Translations under genes and position numbers: made by a program
In this document: positions 1-5,148 of the stretch, piece by piece
How the letters are laid out: each line of letters starts with the position of its first letter
Position numbering within the stretch: position 1 is the stretch's first letter
Notes under the pieces: model-generated
What the model was told of the DNA's origin: nothing
Database searches by the model: none
The model's input: only the letters and a program-made list of their open reading frames with translations
Source: Desulfobacterales bacterium HSG17
GTDB lineage: Bacteria; Desulfobacterota; Desulfobacteria; Desulfobacterales; Desulfococcaceae
Assembly (NCBI GenBank): GCA_030377945.1
Contig: JAUCGD010000132.1
Span: forward strand, 1 to 7,999
Direction of reading: 5' to 3'
DNA: 7,999 bases

Positions 1-597
1 CTTGCACAAGTTAAACAGCGGCATTACATGCCTGAAATTTCAGCTATGGGCCAATATACATATAATGTTGACAAATCAGGAAAGGGCGCGGAATCAGGTC
101 TGAGCATTCCGGGTATTGATCTGCCCGGGCCTGCTGATGACCATGAATGGAGTATTGCCCTTGATATAAGTCTGCCTATCTATGAAGGCGGAGCAAGGTC
201 TGCTGATATAAAAAAGATCCGCGCTGATATTAGAGCTTTGGAAAATACAAAAATTCGTATAAACCAGTTAATTGAACAGCGGACAAGATCGTCAATATTC
301 AATATTTCCCGGTCATGGTCTAATATTTTTCTCAGCAAAAAAGCCGCAGACCGTGCAGGAAAAAACCTGGAACTGGTTCAGGCAATGTATTCACAGGGCA
401 AGGTAACAATAACCGCACTTATTGACGCACAAAATAATAAATTAATCCAGGAACAGAATTCAGCCCTGGCTGTGTATAAATACTTGGGCGATCTTTTAGA
501 ATATCAAAGGTCTGTTGCATGGTTTGAGTATGCGAAGCCCCCTGACCAGGTTGATAAGATGCTTGAACGAATCAGGGAGTATATTGATAGAAAATAG
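1..597 (+). CDS. TolC-family outer-membrane efflux protein, C-terminal part (5' end outside window)
   Basis: The reading frame is open from base 1 and the first codons (L-A-Q-V-K-Q-R-H-Y) read like protein, so the gene begins upstream; the ATG at 28 is probably internal. The visible 198 residues match the C-terminal half of an outer-membrane factor (OEP/TolC family). 'SLPIYEGGARSADI' is the typical strand-to-helix turn (compare SLPIYQGG in TolC). It is followed by a long helical stretch and a second repeat-like segment, 'MYSQGKVTITALIDAQNN', which matches the family's Y-x-x-G-x-x-x-x-x-D-L/V-x-x-A-Q pattern. In this family three subunits form a beta-barrel in the outer membrane and an alpha-helical tunnel in the periplasm that docks with the adaptor and pump. 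The adaptor and RND genes directly downstream support that role. The protein ends with a short charged tail (ERIREYIDRK). The family call is firm; the transported substrate is unknown. Confidence 0.9.
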   Translation, partial: LAQVKQRHYMPEISAMGQYTYNVDKSGKGAESGLSIPGIDLPGPADDHEWSIALDISLPIYEGGARSADIKKIRADIRALENTKIRINQLIEQRTRSSIFNISRSWSNIFLSKKAADRAGKNLELVQAMYSQGKVTITALIDAQNNKLIQEQNSALAVYKYLGDLLEYQRSVAWFEYAKPPDQVDKMLERIREYIDRK

Positions 598-617
598 CGC
601 GGGAATTTATTCCCGTG
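598..617. repeat. Perfect inverted repeat directly after the stop codon of the TolC-like gene
   Basis: CGGGAAT (600-606), TT, ATTCCCG (609-615) forms a hairpin. It extends by a G-T and a C-G pair to 598-617 and begins immediately after the TAG at 595-597. No T-run follows on the + strand (GATTGCTGG comes next), so it does not look like a classic intrinsic terminator. It could be an RNA-stabilising 3' hairpin, a partial attenuator between the first and second genes of the operon, or part of a dispersed intergenic repeat. Confidence 0.6.
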
Positions 618-682
618 ATTGCTGGACCAAATGATGACCAAGGCCAAAAGTTATTTATTTTTACCCCAGATAAAAATATAAA

Positions 683-712
683 ATAATCTGTATAATCTGT
701 GGTGAAAAATAT
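683..712. repeat. TAATCTGT-type intergenic repeat ('TTDYTDY' repeat)
   Basis: Two direct 9-nt copies of ATAATCTGT sit side by side (683-700) and run into GTGGTGAAAAAT. The reverse strand reads CACCACAGATTATACAGAT, close to the 'ACCACAGATTACACAGATTA' sequence that I remember as a widespread short intergenic repeat producing false TTDYTDY peptides. That identity is from memory; the tandem repeat itself is directly visible. Confidence 0.45.
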
Positions 713-734
713 TTTTGATAATAATCTACAAATT

Positions 735-738
735 AGGA
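735..738 (+). promoter_or_regulatory. Ribosome binding site that decides the adaptor start
   Basis: AGGA at 735-738 is separated by 8 nt from the ATG at 747. The earlier in-frame GTG codons at 699 and 702 lie inside the AT-rich repeat and have no Shine-Dalgarno sequence. Starting at 747 also puts a clean signal peptide at the N-terminus. Confidence 0.65.
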
Positions 739-746
739 TCTTAACA

Positions 747-1901
747 ATGAGAACAGAATCATATTTTAAAATATCCATTTTTGTTATTTTGCTGCTGGCA
801 TTCACATCCTGCAAAAAGCAGGAAAAAAAAACGGCCCCGCCTGTTATCCGCCCTGTCCGCACCATAGTTGTGGGAGCAATAGATACAGGCCGTGAGCGCT
901 CTTTTTCAGGTGTTGCCAAAGCTGCTGTTGAAACCCGGCTCAGTTTCCGGGTTGGGGGAGAGGTTGACAAACTTCCTGCCAAAATCGGCATGAAATTAAA
1001 AAAAGGCGATCTTATTGCCAGACTTGACCCAACAGATTATGAACTTTCCGTGAAACAGGCACAGGCAAACCTTGCACAGGCTCAGGCTCAATATACGCGG
1101 GCAAAATCCGAATATGACCGGGACAGGCAGCTTTATGAGGCAGGTAATATTTCAAGAAGCCAGCTTGACCGATCCCTGGCTGCCTATAAATCAGGCAGGG
1201 CACAGACAGACGCAGCCAGAAAATCAGTGCAACTGGCAAAACAGCAGTTAAAATACACTGTTTTAAATGCGCCTTTGGACGGTTCAATCGCATCAATCCC
1301 CATAGAAAGCCATCAAACTGTCGCCCCAGGCCAGACCATTGCCACCCTTACATCAGGAGGAGAGCTTGAAATGGCAATAGGTATTCCCGAATCCCTGATT
1401 GCACAAATTCATGTAAAAGACATGGCCCGCATAAATTTTGATGCGATTCCCAATAAAGATTTTAAAGCCAGGGTCATTGAGGTGGGGGTTGAAGCAAGTG
1501 AAACTACAACTTATCCTGTTAAACTGCAAATCATGGGAAAATATGAAAATCTCCGTTCAGGCATGGTGGGACAGGCCATACTCAATTTTGAAGCAGCAAC
1601 AAATTTTATCACCATTCCACTGGTAGCTGTGGCAGCATCTTCAAAAGGAGAAAAATATGTATGGGTATTTACTCCTGATAAACCCGGCTCAAATAAAATA
1701 GTCTCTGGCAAAGGAAAGGTTATCCGCAGAGCTGTAAGCATAGGGGCTTTGACATCAAACGGCCTGCAAGTTTTAAAAGGGCTTGAGCCTGGTGAGATTA
1801 TTGCTGTTCGAGGGGTTCACAGGCTTATCCAGGATATGAAAGTGCGGAATCTGCCTTTGACAGATGCAGCAAAGGCACTGACCAGGGGGCAGGAGAAATA
1901 A
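747..1901 (+). CDS. RND efflux periplasmic adaptor (membrane-fusion protein, HlyD/AcrA type), probable lipoprotein
   Basis: I chose ATG 747 (384 residues) over GTG 699 because of the AGGA 8 nt upstream and because the protein then begins with MRTESYFK, a hydrophobic run (ISIFVILLLAFTS) and Cys22. This is a lipoprotein-type signal with a non-ideal lipobox (F-T-S-C), so lipid anchoring at Cys22 is likely but not certain. A charged linker follows. Next come the first half of the lipoyl-like domain (near residues 50-90), a Gln/Ala-rich coiled-coil hairpin (about 95-165, with repeated 'QAQANLAQAQAQ' character), and the second lipoyl half with 'LNAPLDGSI' (about 173). The beta-barrel and membrane-proximal domains end in 'GLEPGEIIAVRGVHRLIQD'. 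Length and order match AcrA-like adaptors, which bridge the inner-membrane pump to the TolC-like channel. Its stop codon is 2 bp before the pump start, so the two are almost certainly co-transcribed and translationally coupled. Substrate unknown. Confidence 0.92.
   Translation: MRTESYFKISIFVILLLAFTSCKKQEKKTAPPVIRPVRTIVVGAIDTGRERSFSGVAKAAVETRLSFRVGGEVDKLPAKIGMKLKKGDLIARLDPTDYELSVKQAQANLAQAQAQYTRAKSEYDRDRQLYEAGNISRSQLDRSLAAYKSGRAQTDAARKSVQLAKQQLKYTVLNAPLDGSIASIPIESHQTVAPGQTIATLTSGGELEMAIGIPESLIAQIHVKDMARINFDAIPNKDFKARVIEVGVEASETTTYPVKLQIMGKYENLRSGMVGQAILNFEAATNFITIPLVAVAASSKGEKYVWVFTPDKPGSNKIVSGKGKVIRRAVSIGALTSNGLQVLKGLEPGEIIAVRGVHRLIQDMKVRNLPLTDAAKALTRGQEK
1891..1895 (+). promoter_or_regulatory. 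Ribosome binding site of the RND pump gene, inside the adaptor gene
   Basis: AGGAG lies in the last codons of the adaptor, 8 nt before the pump ATG at 1904. This strong site inside the upstream gene indicates translational coupling of adaptor and pump. Confidence 0.75.
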
Positions 1902-1903
1902 TC

Positions 1904-4900
1904 ATGAATCTTGGAAAATGGTCTGTTAAAAATAATGTAACTGTCCTGGTTGTGCTTGTACTCATTGTACTCAGCGGTGTTTCAACCTATAACAGCATAT
2001 CCAGGCGTGAAAATCCCGAATTTACTGTCAGAACAGCAATGGTGTCAACGGTCTTTCCCGGAGCTTCGCCCAAAAAAGTGGAAGAACTGGTAACTGACAA
2101 GCTTGAAGAAAAAATCCGCACCATGCCGGAGATTAAAAATGTGCGGTCTCAATCCCTGACCGGGCTTTCCATTATTATGGTGGATATTTTTGACAAGCAT
2201 AGAAATATGGCCCAGATATGGCAGAAGTTGAGAAACAAGGTTTCAGATGCAGTTCCTGGGCTGCCTGCCGGGGTTATGACTCCTTCTGTTAATGATGAAT
2301 ACGGGGATGTCTTTGCTGTTGTGGCAGCTCTTACAGGTGACGGATTTTCATACAGGGAAATGAAAGATGCTTCGGATTTTGTGCGAAACCGGCTTCTTAA
2401 AATAAAAAGTGTGGGCAAGGTGGAAAGATACGGTATCCAGGATGAACGGATTTTTGTGGAATTTTCCAATGCCCGGCTTGCAGAATACAATCTCAGCCCG
2501 GCTGCTCTTGCACAGGTTTTAAAAAACCAAAATGTAATACAGCCCGGTGGCAGTGCTGTTGTTGGTTCTGAAAGACTTATTATCTCTGCCACAGGCGAAT
2601 TTAAATCCCTTAAACAGCTTAAACAGACCGCACTCAGGCTGCCCGGACGTTCCGAATCTGTGGCACTTGGAGATATTGCAGATATAACGCGTGGTTTTGC
2701 AGATCCGGCCCAAAGCCTGGCAAGATTTAACGGTGAGCCTGCCATTATCATAGCAGTTAACATGGCAAAAGGCGGCAATGTTATTAACATGGGAAAAGAT
2801 GTAATAAAAAAACTGGATGAGATTCAGGCCCAACTGCCTGTGGGTCTTGATTTTGAAATCCTTTCCTATCAGCCCAGGTTTGTTGACCGGTCTGTAAAGG
2901 AATTTATGACAAATCTTGTGGAAGCCTTTGTTTTTGTCATAATTGTTGTTCTCATATTTGCAGGATTTCGCACAGGTCTTATTGTGGGCAGTCTTGTGCC
3001 TATGGCAATGATGGCCTGTATTTCCCTTATGCCCCTGTTTGATGTTGAGCTTCAAAAAATGTCCATTGCATCTCTTATAATTTCCCTTGGTATGCTGGTG
3101 GATAACGGGGTTGTAGTAAGCGAAAACATGCTGGTCAGGCTGGCAGCAGGCCAGGACAGGCTTGGGGCTGCGGCAGGTGCGGTAAAAGGATTGTGGAAAC
3201 CTCTTTTATCTGCATCTCTTACCACGATACTGGCTTTTCTGCCTATTTTTATAGCAAAGTCAGCCACAGGGGAATACTGCGGTTCTCTTTTTGTTGTTGT
3301 GGCTTTAACCCTGCTTTCCTCATGGGTTCTTTCCCTGACCATGATGCCCCTGCTCTGCTATTATTTTCTCAAACCAAAACCGGGCACACAGACTTTTACA
3401 GGCTGGTTTTACAGGCTTTACAGAAATTTTCTGATTATCAGCCTTAAACTCAGGCCCTTGTTTCTTGTTATTGTAATTGCCTTTACCATAACAGCTTTGT
3501 GGGCCATGAAATTTGTTCCCAAAACATTTTTTCCACCCAATGACAGGGAAATGTATGTGATAGATTTTTACCAGCCTTACGGAACAGATATAAATGCCAC
3601 AATAAGGCGGGCAGCAAGGCTTGAACAATTTCTCCTGTCTCAAAAAGAGGTTGTTTCCGTGGGAACCTTTGCGGGAAATGCAGGCCCGCGCTGGTATCTT
3701 TCCTTAAGCCTTGAGGACAGAGGCAGCAATTATGCAAAACTGGTGGTTAATACAAAAACAGTGGAAGGCATGTCAAAAATGGTGGAACAGACAAGGCGCT
3801 GGCTGGATAACAATTCCCCGGACACCAGGCACAGTGTTGTAAAACTTGCAAACGGCCCTATTGTGGGCGCTCCCATACAGATAAGAATATCAGGTGATGA
3901 GATCACGTCAATTTACAATATAAGAGATGCGGTTATCCAGGCTGTTTCTGATATTCCCGGAGCCATTAATATTCGTGATGACTGGGGAGAATGGACAAAA
4001 AAACTGGAAGTGGATGTACACCAGGAGCAGGCCAAAAGAGCCGGATTTTCCAGCCAGGACATAGCTCTTTCACTTCAAACCCAGCTCTCCGGCCTTCGGA
4101 TAACAGATTTTCGTGAAGGTAAAGAGATAATCCCCATTGTACTGAGATCAAAACAGGCATTTCGCAAGGATCTGGGAAAAATAGAAGGGTTAAACGTATA
4201 TTCATTCACAGACGGCAGAAGCCTGCCCCTTCTCCAGGTTGCAGAACCAGGGCTTGTATGGCAGCCCAGCAATATAAGAAGGCGGGATCAGACCAGGACA
4301 ATGACAATTAAAATAGATGTAACCGGCAGGTTTACCAGCCAGGTTCTTGCAGATGTTATGGAAAAGGTCAAAGAAATTCAGGAATCTAATACTAAATCCG
4401 GTAAATGGCCCCACGGATATTTTATAGAATATGGCGGAGAACTGGAAAAAAGCAACGAGTCCCGCGGTTCCCTTGCAGCAGGTTTTCCCCTGGCATTCGG
4501 ACTTATCGCACTTTTGTTAATATCCCAGTTTAATGCAGTCAGGCCGCCTTTGATAATCCTTCTCACAGTGCCGCCCATGTTCACAGGCATTACAACAGGG
4601 CTTTTGCTAACAGGAGATGCATTCGGATTTATGGCACTCCTGGGAATGGTCAGCCTTCTGGGAATTATAGTCAATAATGCAATTATGATGATAGACCAGA
4701 TAGAGATTGAAAAAGGAAAGGGAAAGAGGGTGCAGGATTCCATAATTCTCTCAGCCCAGAAGCGGTTAAGACCCATTATAATGACGACCATAACAACCAT
4801 AATGGGCTTGATTCCCTTGTCATTGCAGGGAGGCTCTTTGTGGAGTCCTATGGCAAATGTGCTGATATTCGGGCTGGCCTTTGCTACGGCCTTGACTTTG

Positions 4901-4984
4901 GCGCTTTGTCCTGTGCTTTATTCTTATTTTTATGGGGCAGGGTTTCGGGGGTATGTTTGGAACCATGATTTAATGATTAAATGA
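1904..4984 (+). CDS. RND-family efflux pump permease (AcrB-like, HAE1 type)
   Basis: At 1026 residues it has the normal length for AcrB/MexB-type pumps, which sit in the inner membrane as trimers and export substrates in exchange for protons. The twelve-helix plan is visible: TM1 near residues 9-30, a large periplasmic domain, TM2-TM6 at about 339-485, TM7 at about 517-537, a second periplasmic domain, and TM8-TM12 at about 857-1005. The two halves are internally duplicated, as in the family. The N-terminal 'SRRENPEFTVRTAMVSTVFP' and 'GASPKKVEELVTDKLEEKI' match the conserved opening of the porter domain. In TM4 the AcrB Asp407-Asp408 pair is Asp400-Asn401 (MLVDNGVVVSEN). In TM10 the Lys940 site is Asn924 (GIIVNNAIMMID), so the canonical Asp-Asp-Lys proton relay is only partly kept. 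Similar changes occur in some RND subfamilies, so the pump is probably functional. The final residues NHDLMIK are encoded by the left arm of an inverted repeat. Drug, metal or metabolite specificity cannot be assigned. Confidence 0.95.
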   Translation: MNLGKWSVKNNVTVLVVLVLIVLSGVSTYNSISRRENPEFTVRTAMVSTVFPGASPKKVEELVTDKLEEKIRTMPEIKNVRSQSLTGLSIIMVDIFDKHRNMAQIWQKLRNKVSDAVPGLPAGVMTPSVNDEYGDVFAVVAALTGDGFSYREMKDASDFVRNRLLKIKSVGKVERYGIQDERIFVEFSNARLAEYNLSPAALAQVLKNQNVIQPGGSAVVGSERLIISATGEFKSLKQLKQTALRLPGRSESVALGDIADITRGFADPAQSLARFNGEPAIIIAVNMAKGGNVINMGKDVIKKLDEIQAQLPVGLDFEILSYQPRFVDRSVKEFMTNLVEAFVFVIIVVLIFAGFRTGLIVGSLVPMAMMACISLMPLFDVELQKMSIASLIISLGMLVDNGVVVSENMLVRLAAGQDRLGAAAGAVKGLWKPLLSASLTTILAFLPIFIAKSATGEYCGSLFVVVALTLLSSWVLSLTMMPLLCYYFLKPKPGTQTFTGWFYRLYRNFLIISLKLRPLFLVIVIAFTITALWAMKFVPKTFFPPNDREMYVIDFYQPYGTDINATIRRAARLEQFLLSQKEVVSVGTFAGNAGPRWYLSLSLEDRGSNYAKLVVNTKTVEGMSKMVEQTRRWLDNNSPDTRHSVVKLANGPIVGAPIQIRISGDEITSIYNIRDAVIQAVSDIPGAINIRDDWGEWTKKLEVDVHQEQAKRAGFSSQDIALSLQTQLSGLRITDFREGKEIIPIVLRSKQAFRKDLGKIEGLNVYSFTDGRSLPLLQVAEPGLVWQPSNIRRRDQTRTMTIKIDVTGRFTSQVLADVMEKVKEIQESNTKSGKWPHGYFIEYGGELEKSNESRGSLAAGFPLAFGLIALLLISQFNAVRPPLIILLTVPPMFTGITTGLLLTGDAFGFMALLGMVSLLGIIVNNAIMMIDQIEIEKGKGKRVQDSIILSAQKRLRPIIMTTITTIMGLIPLSLQGGSLWSPMANVLIFGLAFATALTLALCPVLYSYFYGAGFRGYVWNHDLMIK

Positions 4985-5037
4985 TTTACTATGATGGAAA
5001 TCATCATGAAAATCACATGAATCATTTAATCATGGTT
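4961..5037. repeat. Nested inverted repeat spanning the end of the pump gene
   Basis: AACCATGATT (4961-4970) plus AAATGATT (4979-4986) pair with AATCATTTAATCATGGTT (5020-5037). This gives 18 bp of stem interrupted on the left by an 8-nt direct-repeat-like bulge, TAATGATT (4971-4978). Within the loop, ATGATG (4991-4996) pairs with CATCAT (5002-5007). The TGA stop of the pump gene (4982-4984) lies inside the left arm. Both flanking genes point towards this element. No T-run follows either side, so it is not a textbook terminator, though it could slow or stop converging transcription or protect mRNA 3' ends. It could also be a small REP- or MITE-like element that has replaced the original end of the pump gene. 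Confidence 0.65.
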
Positions 5038-5148
5038 CAGCTCCTCCTTACATGGAGTCGATTGATTCTCAAAAAATCCATTTTATGTCCCAGAGTGACA
5101 AAAGAAAACAGTCCGGTAATTTATTGCTGAGATTTGGATTCCCAGTAT
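5038..5148. other. Rest of the convergent intergenic region
   Basis: These 111 bp separate the nested inverted repeat from the stop codon of the VWA gene. I find no ORF, tRNA or strong hairpin followed by a T-run. Only a weak 4-bp inverted repeat (CTCC 5044-5047, GGAG 5054-5057) is visible. Confidence 0.4.

Larger units (their letters stand above)
618..746. other. AT-rich leader between outer-membrane factor and adaptor genes
   Basis: With the hairpin before it, this fills the 149 bp between the TAG at 597 and the adaptor ATG at 747. It contains a tandem 9-nt repeat ATAATCTGT (683-691 and 692-700) and a 12-bp palindrome AAAAATATTTTT (705-716). The minus-strand translation over 686-712 reads TTDYTDY, a string that recurs in spurious ORFs called over intergenic repeats in many genomes. 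I see no convincing gene here. A perfect TATAAT at 691-696 lies inside the repeat without a good -35 partner. Confidence 0.5.

Noticed and set aside
691..696. Perfect TATAAT as a -10 promoter box
   Set aside because: There is no acceptable -35 at 16-18 bp upstream (AGATAA or CAGATA), and the box is part of an AT-rich tandem repeat, so I did not call a promoter.
572..991. Minus-strand ORF of 139 codons containing TTDYTDY
   Set aside because: It overlaps the adaptor gene antisense and reads through the intergenic repeat and hairpin. Its peptide looks like the typical false ORF made by such repeats.
2149..3055. Two long minus-strand ORFs (213 and 178 codons) opposite the RND gene
   Set aside because: Both lie wholly inside the well-supported pump gene, are rich in Ser/Arg or Cys/His/Lys typical of antisense shadows, and match no family I know.
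4961..5037. Bidirectional intrinsic terminator
   Set aside because: The position suits one, but neither side has a T-run after the stem and the stem is AT-rich and bulged, so I reported it only as an inverted repeat.
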